Assembly: GCF_900177705.1 (NCBI RefSeq)
Contig: NZ_FXBA01000002.1
Location: forward strand, 186,001 to 250,000
Origin: Fibrobacter sp. UWB15
GTDB lineage: Bacteria; Fibrobacterota; Fibrobacteria; Fibrobacterales; Fibrobacteraceae
Direction: 5' to 3'
DNA length: 64,000 nt
The position numbers were made by a program, and so were the translations under genes. Of this stretch, positions 24,472 through 32,958 are shown one piece after another. The notes below the pieces were generated by a model. It did not search any database and had not been told where the DNA came from. It was given only the letters and a program-made list of their open reading frames with translations. Each line of letters starts with the position of its first letter. Position 1 is the first letter of the stretch.

Positions 24472-25297
24472 AATTCCCCACCGAAACATCAACAGTACTG
24501 TCATTTACTCCGCCGGACAAAATCAATTCATTCGAAAGCGGATTGACTTTTAGAAAAGCTTTGCTTCGAGCTTCAAAATTGATTTCCAAAGGTTCAACCG
24601 TAATCGTACGTGCACCTGCTCTCCAGTAGTCCCTGGTCTCGCGAATCGACTCTGCAAACACATCTTTCTTTACGATTGTTTTGGCATTGTTCATATTGAG
24701 AATTCCGCTCACATCGATCGAAAGCGCGGCACGGTTGTTCGCCGCATCAACCACAGAGAAACTAAGTTTTCCTTCCGCGTTTGCAAAAAGAGTGTCCTTT
24801 ATCGCAATAGTCGTATCGTGTTTGACCCAAGCTTCCCCGACATAATAGCCCGACAGCGTAACGGCATCAATAGTCGAATCCTTTGCATTGTTCAAAGCCA
24901 TTACAGTCGGTATATTGGCATCGCCTTTCGAATACGGGACATCCTTCTGGAAATACGAAATCAACGATTTCGCCTTTCCCGTATTTTCATCCTTGACCTG
25001 CAACGAAAGAATAGAGGCATCCTTGAACCCCGAATACGTTTCGTAATAGGTGCAGCCACCATAAGCCGCGCATCCCCCATTCCGAAACTCTTCCATGTCA
25101 AAACCGCCGAACACGATTCCGCAATTCTTCGATTCCGAATTGACCCGGCACACCAGCGAAAAACTTAGGCCAGGAAGATCCGTCAAAAGCACCTCGTTCG
25201 ACTTTTCGACAAACGTGATGATATGGGAGTCACTAGAATTTGTGCCACAGGCCGCAAGCAAAAAAGAAACAGCAAATAAGAAGGCTAACTTTTTCAT
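24461..25297 (-). CDS. Lipoprotein of unknown function
   Basis: A 278-residue lipoprotein: MKKLAFLFAVSFLLAAC gives a clear lipobox. The rest is beta-rich with no family recognised; it contains several short motifs with two close cysteines (GGCAAYGGCTYYETY). The ATG at 25297 has no Shine-Dalgarno and lies 8 nt after TATATT (25306-25311), so the mRNA should be leaderless; the upstream ATG at 25324 lies before this -10 box. Its end overlaps the following OMP gene. Confidence 0.7.
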   Translation of the reverse strand: MKKLAFLFAVSFLLAACGTNSSDSHIITFVEKSNEVLLTDLPGLSFSLVCRVNSESKNCGIVFGGFDMEEFRNGGCAAYGGCTYYETYSGFKDASILSLQVKDENTGKAKSLISYFQKDVPYSKGDANIPTVMALNNAKDSTIDAVTLSGYYVGEAWVKHDTTIAIKDTLFANAEGKLSFSVVDAANNRAALSIDVSGILNMNNAKTIVKKDVFAESIRETRDYWRAGARTITVEPLEINFEARSKAFLKVNPLSNELILSGGVNDSTVDVSVGNYEK

Positions 25298-25343
25298 CAA
25301 AATTAAATATAAACTAAAATGCACAGAAAAGAAACGTTATTTA

Positions 25344-25375
25344 CAAAAAAGAAAGGCCTCCGCAAAGCGGAGGTC
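25344..25375 (-). terminator. Terminator after rplM-rpsI
   Basis: On the minus strand GACCTCCGC pairs with GCGGAGGCC around TTT, followed by TTTCTTTTTT. Confidence 0.85.
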
Positions 25376-25398
25376 TTTCGTAATAGCAATTTCGCAGA

Positions 25399-25803
25399 TT
25401 AGCGCTTGCTGAACTGGAAGTGCTTACGAGCCTTCTTGCGGCCGAACTTCTTACGTTCAACGGCACGAGAGTCGCGAGTCATGAGGCCTTCCTTCTTGAG
25501 GGCAGGCTTCACTTCGGCGTCGTTAGCAACCAGGGCACGGGCAATGCCGAGACGGACAGCGCCCATCTGGCCAGCGATGCCACCGCCACGAGCGGTAACT
25601 TCGACGTCCCATTCTTCCGCGTTGCCGAGGATGGCGAACGGAAGGTTAGCGATCATGTTCTGCACTTCAGAATGGAAGTAATCCTTGAAATCACGACCAT
25701 TGATAGTGCGCTTGCCGGAACCCGGCTTCAGGATCACAGCGGCGATGGCGTTCTTGCGACGGCCAGTGCCGCGGTAGATCTTCTTAGTTTTTGCGGTAGC
25801 GAT
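25399..25803 (-). CDS. rpsI: 30S ribosomal protein S9, apparently starting at ATC
   Basis: A 134-residue S9. The C-terminus TRDSRAVERKKFGRKKARKHFQFSKR is the classic S9 tail that reaches the P site. The conserved N-terminal YRGTGRRKNAIAAV is encoded in frame up to 25803, where homology demands a start, but the codon is ATC, not ATG, GTG or TTG. A GGAGG lies 8 nt before it. The first usable canonical codon, a GTG giving VILKPGSGK, would delete the conserved N-terminus. It follows rplM by 17 nt. Either a rare AUC start is used, or this base is a sequencing or mutational change. Confidence 0.9.
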   Translation of the reverse strand: MATAKTKKIYRGTGRRKNAIAAVILKPGSGKRTINGRDFKDYFHSEVQNMIANLPFAILGNAEEWDVEVTARGGGIAGQMGAVRLGIARALVANDAEVKPALKKEGLMTRDSRAVERKKFGRKKARKHFQFSKR

Positions 25804-25820
25804 AGAGGTATCCTCCGTTC

Positions 25821-26249
25821 TTAAAGTTCTACAACTTCAGGTTTCTGCGCGGCGTGCGGATGTTCGGCACCGGCATAGATTTTGAGCTTCTTGATCATCT
25901 TGTGACCGAGAGCGCTGTGCGGGAGCATGCCCCAAATGGCAGCTTCGAGCGGTGCAGTCGGGTGCTTTGCCAAGAGGTCGGCAAAGTTGATCCAGCGTTC
26001 ACCGGCAATGTGACCGGTGTGGTGGAAGTACTGCTTCTGCAAAGCCTTGTTGCCGGTAACAGCAACTTTTTCAGCGTTGATCACAACCACGAAGTCGCCA
26101 GTGTCGACGTTCGGGGAGAAGATGGCCTTGTGCTTGCCCATCAGGAGTTTTGCAACTTCAGAGGCAACGCGACCCATAGGCTTATCGGCGGCGTCCACAA
26201 GCTTCCACTTGCGTTCGACGTTCTTCGGGTTTACCGTAATGGTCTTCAT
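25821..26249 (-). CDS. rplM: 50S ribosomal protein L13
   Basis: A 142-residue L13, exactly the usual length. It starts MKTITVNPKNVERKWKLVDA and contains GRVASEVAKLLMGKHK, VVINAEKVAVTGNK, YFHHTGHIAGERW and the signature GMLPHSALGHKMIKKLKIYAG. AAGGA precedes the ATG at 26249; longer upstream ORF extensions are not homologous. It forms the usual rplM-rpsI pair. The probable promoter has TAAATT in TTCTAAATTTAG near 26301, leaving a ~50-nt leader with a GGGGC/GCTCC hairpin. Confidence 0.97.
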   Translation of the reverse strand: MKTITVNPKNVERKWKLVDAADKPMGRVASEVAKLLMGKHKAIFSPNVDTGDFVVVINAEKVAVTGNKALQKQYFHHTGHIAGERWINFADLLAKHPTAPLEAAIWGMLPHSALGHKMIKKLKIYAGAEHPHAAQKPEVVEL

Positions 26250-26442
26250 GTAAATCCTTTTTGAGTTATTCCGGAGCAAAGTCGCCCCGTGAAATGCTAC
26301 GCTAAATTTAGAAGAAAAAACGCAGCTTTGCAAGGGTAAAAAAGTGCGATTTTTCGGAAAATCCGCGTCGTTTTCGGTATTTTCATTCTATCAATTATAA
26401 CAATTCTAATAATTATTATAATAAATTGACGGAAAAAGCCGG

Positions 26443-26673
26443 CTATTTTCGCTTCGTCTTATAGAACAAGCTGCCCACCAGCGAAACGGCAAGCACCACG
26501 ATCATCGCAGTAAGACCCATGTCGGCAAGGTTCTTATATTCACCCACACGCCCCGATTCTATAAGCATGATAATGATCAGTGCAATTACGGCGGCAGTCG
26601 CACCCATGCGATCGAACATCTTGATTTTGTCATCGATAGAGAACGGCTTTTTGGGGTCATTAGTAAAGGGCAT
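26443..26673 (-). CDS. Small two-helix membrane protein
   Basis: A 76-residue protein with a polar N-terminus (MPFTNDPKKPFSIDDK) and two hydrophobic helices (AAVIALIIIMLIE; MIVVLAVSLVGSLFY), ending in a basic tail. The ATG at 26673 follows GGAGG by 8 nt. It overlaps the end of the ubiA-like gene by 14 nt, so it ends the menG-ubiX-ubiA operon. No family recognised. Confidence 0.65.
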   Translation of the reverse strand: MPFTNDPKKPFSIDDKIKMFDRMGATAAVIALIIIMLIESGRVGEYKNLADMGLTAMIVVLAVSLVGSLFYKTKRK

Positions 26674-27553
26674 CGACATTACCTCCCAAGCAAATCCATA
26701 CAATAAGTCCAATCATCACGAGAACGCTAATGGCAACGTTGGCCAAAAAGAAGTCGCGGTTCATGGCATCCAAGTCATCGGATTTACGGAACAAGTGAAT
26801 GTAGAGGATTGCGGCGGTCATGAGCCCCATTACCACCCACCAAGGCAGTCCCATGCCCCAGAACACGCCGAATGCGACACAGAGCACAAGCATCGCGACA
26901 TGGCTCCAGAAGGCAATCTGCAAAGCACGTTTGCGTCCAAAGCGGGCCGGCACCGAATGCAGTCCCATGGCGCGGTCAACCTCTTCGTCCTGGGTCGCGT
27001 AAATGATATCGAAGCCGCCCATCCAGAGCATCAGAATCACGAGCAAGAAAACTGGAAACACCGCGAACTCGCCGCGAATGGCAATCCAGGCACCAAGCGG
27101 GCTCATGCCGATTGCAAAGCCTAGGAACCAATGGCAAAGCCAACTAAAGCGTTTCCAATAAGAATAAGAAAGCAGCAAGAGCCACACGGGTAAAGCAAGC
27201 AGACCGGCGAGCGGTTGCAACAGCGCGGCAAAAGCAACAAACAGCACCCCATTAACGGCAAGGAACGCAATGACCGACGCCTTGCTCAGGCGCCCCGCAG
27301 GCAAGTGGCGCTTTGCGGTACGCGGGTTCTTGGCATCGATATCGGCGTCGGCAATGCGATTGAAGCTCATGGCGCTGTTGCGGGCGGTGACCATACAGCC
27401 CACAATCAACGCAACTATCTTCACCGCCTCCGTGGCATCCATGCCACGGAAACCTGCAGCCGCCACCCACATGGAACCAATCGCAAAAGGCATCGCGAAA
27501 AGCGAATGACTGAAGCGCACCATGTGGCCGAATTCAAGAATCTTTTTCAGCAT
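26660..27553 (-). CDS. ubiA: UbiA-family prenyltransferase (menaquinone route, MqnP-like)
   Basis: A 297-residue polytopic protein with both Asp-rich signatures of the UbiA superfamily: NRIADADIDAKNPRT near residues 65-80 and YATQDEEVDR near 185-195, with about eight membrane helices. The family attaches a polyprenyl chain to an aromatic acceptor in the inner membrane. It lies 2 nt after a ubiX-like gene and in one operon with menG. Futalosine-pathway genes (mqnB, mqnD) occur elsewhere in the window, so 1,4-dihydroxy-6-naphthoate is the likely acceptor. A protoheme or ubiquinone substrate is less likely in this context. Confidence 0.85.
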   Translation of the reverse strand: MLKKILEFGHMVRFSHSLFAMPFAIGSMWVAAAGFRGMDATEAVKIVALIVGCMVTARNSAMSFNRIADADIDAKNPRTAKRHLPAGRLSKASVIAFLAVNGVLFVAFAALLQPLAGLLALPVWLLLLSYSYWKRFSWLCHWFLGFAIGMSPLGAWIAIRGEFAVFPVFLLVILMLWMGGFDIIYATQDEEVDRAMGLHSVPARFGRKRALQIAFWSHVAMLVLCVAFGVFWGMGLPWWVVMGLMTAAILYIHLFRKSDDLDAMNRDFFLANVAISVLVMIGLIVWICLGGNVDALY

Positions 27554-27555
27554 AC

Positions 27556-28185
27556 CTATTTCTTTTTCGCTCTCACCTTAGCCAGGTGCTTCACCGAAGG
27601 CGTCTTGGACTTCGCCGCCGGAATGCGGATTCCCTTCCACGGTTTCACGATGTTATCAGCTGTCGTAAGCGCACCCAAGTGAACCAGGATTCTAGCGACT
27701 ACGGTGTCAACCAATTCTTCGATTGTTTTCGGACGGTCATAAAAATGAGGCGCCGCCGGAATCACGATCCCGCCCATTCGCGTCAGACGCGTCATGTTGT
27801 CCAGGTGAACCAGGTTGTAAGGCATTTCGCGCGGCACCACAACCAGCGGGCGGCGTTCCTTGAGGCAGACATCAGCCGTTCGAATCAGCAAGTTGTCGGA
27901 GGTCCCGGCGGTAATGCGGCCAAGAGTTCCCATGGAGCAAGGCACCACCACCATTCCTGCATAATCGGCGCTACCGCTAGCGCACTCGGCAAAAAAATTC
28001 TTCACATCGGGTTGCTCGTCCACATACTCGAACAAGTCTTCTTGCCCTTCGTAAGCAACCACGCCCCTGCCCGGCGGAGTCACGAGCGCCGTCACGTGAT
28101 GTCCCAGGCGTTTCAAATGCATGGCAGTGCGTGCGGCATAAATGGCGCCACTTGCACCGGTTACCCCCAAAATATATCGACTCAT
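27556..28185 (-). CDS. ubiX: UbiX-family flavin prenyltransferase
   Basis: A 209-residue member of the UbiX/Pad1 family. The FMN-binding start ILGVTGASGAIYAART, the region VVVPCSMGTLGRITAGTSDNLLIRTADV, PLVVVPREMPYN and the C-terminal PAAPHFYD are all typical. The family makes prenylated FMN for UbiD-type decarboxylases. Its operon place between menG and ubiA fits decarboxylation of a prenylated naphthoate in menaquinone synthesis; no ubiD homologue is in the window. It overlaps the menG stop by 4 nt (ATGA), indicating coupling. Confidence 0.9.
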   Translation of the reverse strand: MSRYILGVTGASGAIYAARTAMHLKRLGHHVTALVTPPGRGVVAYEGQEDLFEYVDEQPDVKNFFAECASGSADYAGMVVVPCSMGTLGRITAGTSDNLLIRTADVCLKERRPLVVVPREMPYNLVHLDNMTRLTRMGGIVIPAAPHFYDRPKTIEELVDTVVARILVHLGALTTADNIVKPWKGIRIPAAKSKTPSVKHLAKVRAKKK

Positions 28186-28862
28186 GTCCGTCTCCTCAGT
28201 AACACGCGGTAAGCCACCCCAAAAAAGCAGGGTTTCACATGCACCAGCTCAAAACCGTTTCGTTCCGCCAACGCCACAAATTCGGCAACCGGCAAAAAAC
28301 GAAGCACCGAATTGACCAAGTACTCATAGGCCTCGCGCTTGCTAAAAAAGGCTCCCAGCACCGGAATAAACAGCGGCGCCAACCTCTTGTAGAAAATCTT
28401 GTTGAATACGTTTCTCGGCGAAAAGAACTCCAACACTTGCAGATATCCCCCATTTGCAAGTACACGCGCCGATTCCTTCAAGCCACCTTCGGCATCGGGC
28501 AAGTTACGCATTCCAAAACCATTCAGAATCACGTCAAAGGACGCATCATCAAAGGGCATCTTCATGGCATCCAGCTGCACGGGCACCGCAGTCATCTTCT
28601 TGCCAATTGCCCCCTTCAGCATGCCAAAAGAAAAATCACCAAGCACAGCCACGTCGGGCTTGCCGTTGATCTTTTCGTAAGTAACCGCAAAGTCACCTGT
28701 TCCCCCGCACAAATCGAGCAAGCGCTTGCCGGGTTTCTGCTTCCTGATTTCACGGCAGCAGCTGCGGCGCCACAAAATGTCCTGAAAGCAACTGAGCGTA
28801 TGATTTAAAAAATCATAGCGGCTGGCAATCTCGTCGAACATCTTGCGCACGGGGCTTATCAT
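28182..28862 (-). CDS. menG: Demethylmenaquinone methyltransferase (UbiE/MenG)
   Basis: A 226-residue SAM-dependent methyltransferase. Motifs are LLDLCGGTGDFA (SAM-binding), LDAMKMPFDDASFDVI and FGMRNLPDAEGGLKE, the last two characteristic of UbiE/MenG, which methylates the quinone ring in the final step. The start at 28862 has no ribosome binding site and lies 7 nt after TATATT, so translation should be leaderless. It leads the menG-ubiX-ubiA-(26443) operon, where all genes overlap or nearly so. Confidence 0.92.
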   Translation of the reverse strand: MISPVRKMFDEIASRYDFLNHTLSCFQDILWRRSCCREIRKQKPGKRLLDLCGGTGDFAVTYEKINGKPDVAVLGDFSFGMLKGAIGKKMTAVPVQLDAMKMPFDDASFDVILNGFGMRNLPDAEGGLKESARVLANGGYLQVLEFFSPRNVFNKIFYKRLAPLFIPVLGAFFSKREAYEYLVNSVLRFLPVAEFVALAERNGFELVHVKPCFFGVAYRVLLRRRT

Positions 28863-28869
28863 GGCGCCA

Positions 28870-28897
28870 AATATAGAAAAAGGAGCCTAGGCTTCAA
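28870..28897 (-). promoter_or_regulatory. menG promoter embedded in upstream terminator
   Basis: TTGAAG (28892-28897), lying in the loop region of the upstream terminator hairpin, and TATATT (28870-28875), just past its T-run, are separated by 16 bp. Confidence 0.6.
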
Positions 28898-28909
28898 GCC
28901 ACAGGCTCC
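28877..28909 (-). terminator. Terminator after the CotH-type lipoprotein gene
   Basis: On the minus strand GGAGCCT..GGCTTGAAGCC..AGGCTCC forms a long stem with one small internal bulge, followed by TTTTT. It overlaps the menG promoter. Confidence 0.8.
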
Positions 28910-28933
28910 TTTCCAAATGCTTACAAACTGCGA

Positions 28934-31468
28934 TTACTTGAAGGTTGCCGTGATAGACAGGCCTTCTGCAACCGTCGCGATACACGATTCCGGTGCACCG
29001 GCCATAGGTTCGCAACCCGTCCATCCACCGAATACGGCACCTGCTGCGGGGATAGCCGTCAGCACCATTGCGTTTCCGGCAAAGAACTTGGCCTTGTAAT
29101 TTGCACTCGGCAACGTCATGCCATCCATAACGATAGAGCCATTGCCACTGGCGGTAATCGAGACAGAAGTCATGCTGCCAACGCCAAATTCTTCCTGAAT
29201 TTCAGACAGGAACTCCGAATCGCGGCTTTGTGCCCAAGTCGTAAGATCTTTGCCTTCCTTATCGAAATGGCCATACTCACTTCTTCTTTCCCTATAGGCT
29301 TCCACATCCATATCTCTAGCAACATCTTCCGAATTCAGCATGCCAGCAAGGAATGCTCTATTTTTCTCAACGTTGTCTGCGTTCAAGAATGAGCTAAGCA
29401 TTACTGCAGCATGGTTCAGGAAGAGTCGCTTGAAGTTGGGGTTTTCAATCAAGCGCGTGTAAAGGACATGGAAGCAATGGGCCTTATCTCCAGTAAATTT
29501 ATCCTTGCTACTTGTATAACAGGATCCATTAGAGCGCCCACCCTGCTTGACCCAGTTAAACATGTTTTCATGCTTGCCAAAGCCTTCGACGCCCCAATCC
29601 CAATCAAAGCCATGGTCAAGGTCATAAATCATGAACTTCCAAAGCGGAGATTCCGGAGCTTTCCAAACGCGCACGTTATTGTTCGGCCAGTCACCGTTAT
29701 GAACGTACATTTCGGCAAGCATGTAGTTGGCAAAGTTGCCCATATCCATAAGTTGCGACATGTAGTTATACGCTTCTTCATCTGCAGAAAAATCGTGTGC
29801 AGCGGCATATTCCAGCATGGCAAGGTATTCGTCAGGGGTACCATTGCTGGCTTCCACTTTCAGTCCCAAATGCTTGAGGAAGGTGACCGACGAAGCATCG
29901 ATTCCGTAATTCGTTTCTACAAAGTTCTTGTTGAAACGTTCACGCATATCGTGAATGCCGTAGTACTTACCATTGTAGAACACCACCACCTGGCGGCTAC
30001 GCTGGTAATCCACGCCACTGCCTTCAAGAATGGCACCACCCACCGCATCGGCAAAGTAGTCGCTCACAAAACGGTTACCGTTGTTACGCAGGTTGAATCC
30101 CTTGTACTTGTCGTTCACGCCCTTGCGGGTTTCGAACAAAGGATACTTCAACCAGGTTCCGCCATACTCTTCGCGCATTACGATAGCGACAGACTTCTTG
30201 CGTTCCATACGGCTCCAGCCGCCCATCAAAGAAATGCCGCCATCGGCTTCCCAGGCCTTGCCCTTGCTGCTTCTGCCCTTTTCGTAGTATTCCACGTGAA
30301 CCGGAAGTTCTCCAGAATCATTCGGATAAGACTCATTCGGAGCATACATCTGGTCATGATCCATATCGGGCGTACCGCCATTCGTCTTCTTGTAATACTT
30401 TTCAAAGAAGCTCGGATCTACGCTCACCGCCACCACAGGCATGTTAGCCGTTTCATCGATGAAGTAGGTATTGGTTGTCACTTCCTTGGTAAGGAGGCCG
30501 TCCTTGAATGCGGCGCAGCGAAGAACCGTGGTCGATTCAATCTTCATGTCCGATTCAAACTTTTCGGAATTCTTTGTCGGAACAGAACCGTCCTTAGTGC
30601 AACGTACAGTCACGCCTTCCGGAACGTTCGGCTTGTTCAAAGTCACAGAACCGTTATAGAATCCGCCGCCATGTTCGCCAAAGCTGATAGAAGGAGTAAC
30701 ACCTTCGTAACCATCAGACACATTATTCGGCTGTTCGGGAGTCGGCTTGTCAAAGAACTTCCAGGAACCGCCATCGACAATACCCCAGCTCATGCCCGCA
30801 CCGATTTTCGAATACTTGACCGTGTCACGGATTCCGTAATACTGGTCAAGCAAGTAAACCGTTCCGCTGTCCTTATTCAGCTTCCAATTGGTATGGGTGC
30901 GCTGATGCAAGTTAGAACCATCATCGGGAGGAACTGCAGTCACATTGTTTTTGTCGCAGAACACGACACGGAAGGACTTGGCAGCAATCAGTTCATCACC
31001 AAAAACCCACTTGCGCGGCTTTTCCAGATTTTCGACAAGCGAATAACCCTTGAGGTTTGCAGAAACATCTCCTGCATTGTAAATTTCAATCCAACCCGGA
31101 TCGTCGCCATTTTCATCAAGCCAGTTCAAGTTCACCGGGGAAATTTCAGTAATGATCAGGGCCGAGTTACCAACCCAATGGGGAGTCGTATCGGCAGGTA
31201 TATACGTGGTATCATACACCGTAACCGTATCACCGGTAACCGGGTCAATCTGCCTTGTTGAATCGAGAACCTGGGGAATAGTGTCATAAATAGTTGTCTG
31301 GTTTCCGTTGCTATCGACAACAACCGTCGATTCAACCCTTGCCGGCAACGGTGTTTCGTGTTCTCTCGTCGAAGTTGTATCTTCGGTAGAACAAGCCATA
31401 ATGCCCGTAAAAACCAAACCAAGTCCGCTCAACAAAGCAAGGCTATTCATTTTTCTGAATATATACAC
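28934..31468 (-). CDS. CotH-kinase-type lipoprotein with lamin-tail-like and CHB_HEX-like domains
   Basis: An 844-residue exported lipoprotein (lipobox ending IMAC near residue 26), then a Thr/Asp-rich linker. Residues ~100-230 (ALIITEISPVNLNWLDENGD, WIEIYNAGDVSANLKGYSL) resemble a lamin-tail domain. About 255-345 (VTLNKPNVPEGVTVRCTKDG) resembles the chitobiase C-terminal fold. About 345-720 matches CotH kinase (GGISLMGGWSRMERKKS, FNLRNNGNRF, YGIHDMRERFNKNF, KFMIYDLDHGFDWDW). CotH proteins phosphorylate surface proteins in Bacillus; here no sporulation is evident. The GTG at 31468 follows AGGTGG; the ATG at 31450 is an alternative start. Confidence 0.75.
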   Translation of the reverse strand: MYIFRKMNSLALLSGLGLVFTGIMACSTEDTTSTREHETPLPARVESTVVVDSNGNQTTIYDTIPQVLDSTRQIDPVTGDTVTVYDTTYIPADTTPHWVGNSALIITEISPVNLNWLDENGDDPGWIEIYNAGDVSANLKGYSLVENLEKPRKWVFGDELIAAKSFRVVFCDKNNVTAVPPDDGSNLHQRTHTNWKLNKDSGTVYLLDQYYGIRDTVKYSKIGAGMSWGIVDGGSWKFFDKPTPEQPNNVSDGYEGVTPSISFGEHGGGFYNGSVTLNKPNVPEGVTVRCTKDGSVPTKNSEKFESDMKIESTTVLRCAAFKDGLLTKEVTTNTYFIDETANMPVVAVSVDPSFFEKYYKKTNGGTPDMDHDQMYAPNESYPNDSGELPVHVEYYEKGRSSKGKAWEADGGISLMGGWSRMERKKSVAIVMREEYGGTWLKYPLFETRKGVNDKYKGFNLRNNGNRFVSDYFADAVGGAILEGSGVDYQRSRQVVVFYNGKYYGIHDMRERFNKNFVETNYGIDASSVTFLKHLGLKVEASNGTPDEYLAMLEYAAAHDFSADEEAYNYMSQLMDMGNFANYMLAEMYVHNGDWPNNNVRVWKAPESPLWKFMIYDLDHGFDWDWGVEGFGKHENMFNWVKQGGRSNGSCYTSSKDKFTGDKAHCFHVLYTRLIENPNFKRLFLNHAAVMLSSFLNADNVEKNRAFLAGMLNSEDVARDMDVEAYRERRSEYGHFDKEGKDLTTWAQSRDSEFLSEIQEEFGVGSMTSVSITASGNGSIVMDGMTLPSANYKAKFFAGNAMVLTAIPAAGAVFGGWTGCEPMAGAPESCIATVAEGLSITATFK

Positions 31469-31600
31469 GCTGCCACCTGTGAAAAAACGTTTTACCGGAA
31501 ACTCCCGATTTCCAGAGCCCTAATCTTTTTACACCCAGGTACTAAATTTAGAAGATTATTCCAAAAAAAGGGAAAAATATCAGTAATATTCTATTTACCC

Positions 31601-31629
31601 TTGACAGAGGTCACAAAGTGTTCTATATT
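31601..31629 (+). promoter_or_regulatory. Consensus promoter of tRNA-Phe
   Basis: TTGACA (31601-31606), a 17-bp spacer and TATATT (31624-31629), 14 nt before the tRNA. This clean pair calibrates the -10 consensus used elsewhere in the window. Confidence 0.9.
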
Positions 31630-31643
31630 TGGCCTACCAAGTC

Positions 31644-31716
<73 letters not shown>

Positions 31717-31722
31717 CGAAAA

Positions 31723-31748
31723 AAGACCTCGAGTTTCGAGGTCTTTTT
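31723..31748 (+). terminator. Bidirectional terminator between tRNA-Phe and the HD-GYP gene
   Basis: GACCTCGA and TCGAGGTC flank GTT, with T-runs on both strands. It serves tRNA-Phe rightward and the GAF/HD-GYP gene leftward. Confidence 0.9.
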
Positions 31749-31777
31749 CATTTCTCGAACCACTTTGTAAACGAAAA

Positions 31778-32914
31778 TTAATCGGCTTGGTGGCGGTAAA
31801 GGCTATAAATCTCGTCCCAATGTTCCATCAGGACATCGACCAGCTCCGGCTGGAACTGTCCGCCACGCTGTTTCTGGAATTCTTCCTTCACCTTTTCTTC
31901 GGGCCAAGGCTGCTTGTAACAACGCGGGCTAGAAAGGGCGTCTAGCACGTCGGCAACGGAGCAAATACGGCCTGCCAGCGGAATCTCTTCTCCGGCAAGG
32001 CCCTTGGGGTAACCGCGGCCATCCCAGCGTTCATGATGGGAACGGGCAATATCAGCGGCAAAGCGGAGCAACTTGCGTTTGGAATTGTGGAGCATGTTGT
32101 AGCCGATTTCGGAATGCATCTTCATGATAGCGTATTCGTCGTCGGTAAAGCGACCGGGCTTATTCAAAATGGCATCGGGAATGCCGACTTTGCCCAAATC
32201 GTGCATCGGGGCAGCAAGGCGAATGCGTTCCACCTCGCTTTCAGGAAGCCCCAGGAACTGCGCGAGCATGTAAGAAATCTCGGCAACGCGCTGAATGTGG
32301 TCGCCAGTTTCCTGGCTGCGGTATTCAGAAACATCACCCAGAATATGAATGATTTCGCGCTGGGTCGCTTCCAGTTCCATGTTCAACATGGCAGATTCAA
32401 CGGTCTTTGCAGAATAGACAGCCGTAAGGCTCAGGCGTTCCAAGTCCTGGATCGAAAACACGCCAGCTTCGCCCAACTCGTTTTCGCCCTGCTTGTTAAT
32501 CGCCTGGTACACACCCATCACGCGACCCGCCGAATTCATCAGCGGAACCGTCAAAACAGAAGTTGTACGGTAATGCGTCTTTTCATCAGATCGACGGTCG
32601 AACCTAGGGTCTTGGTAGGCATCCTTAATCAGAAGCGGTTCGCCCGTCCTTACGGAATAGCCGACAAAGCCTGCATTATAGGGAATACGAAGTTCGCTTA
32701 CGCCATGGGCCACCTTGGTCCACAATTCACCGCTATCTTCGTCGACAAGCCACAGGGAGCAACGGTCCGCCGCCACAATGGAGCGTCCCAAATCAGCCAT
32801 CAGAACAAGCAAGCTATCCATTTTACGTTCTGCCGCAATCTTCGGCATATACGTAAACAATAGCTCCAGTATCCTCTGGGATTCTACAGCCTGTTTCTCA
32901 TCCATTTCCGTCAT
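31778..32914 (-). CDS. GAF plus HD-GYP domain protein (putative cyclic-di-GMP phosphodiesterase)
   Basis: A 378-residue soluble protein. Residues ~15-175 form a GAF sensory domain (SIVAADRCSLWLVDEDSGEL, FVGYSVRTGEPLLIKDAY). Residues ~190-375 form an HD-GYP domain with His206, HD at 238-239, HHE at 293-295 and GYP at 301-303, all metal- and substrate-binding positions present. The family hydrolyses cyclic di-GMP, here probably in response to an unknown ligand. The start at 32914 lies 9 nt past TAAATT with no Shine-Dalgarno, so a near-leaderless mRNA is expected. It ends at the bidirectional terminator shared with tRNA-Phe. Confidence 0.9.
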   Translation of the reverse strand: MTEMDEKQAVESQRILELLFTYMPKIAAERKMDSLLVLMADLGRSIVAADRCSLWLVDEDSGELWTKVAHGVSELRIPYNAGFVGYSVRTGEPLLIKDAYQDPRFDRRSDEKTHYRTTSVLTVPLMNSAGRVMGVYQAINKQGENELGEAGVFSIQDLERLSLTAVYSAKTVESAMLNMELEATQREIIHILGDVSEYRSQETGDHIQRVAEISYMLAQFLGLPESEVERIRLAAPMHDLGKVGIPDAILNKPGRFTDDEYAIMKMHSEIGYNMLHNSKRKLLRFAADIARSHHERWDGRGYPKGLAGEEIPLAGRICSVADVLDALSSPRCYKQPWPEEKVKEEFQKQRGGQFQPELVDVLMEHWDEIYSLYRHQAD

Positions 32915-32958
32915 ACAATGTAAAATTTAGATAAACCTTGTTTTATTTACAACTCTGC

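Noticed and set aside
29411-31261. 616-codon plus-strand ORF opposite the CotH-type gene
   Set aside because: The minus strand has a lipobox and recognisable domains; the plus frame has none.
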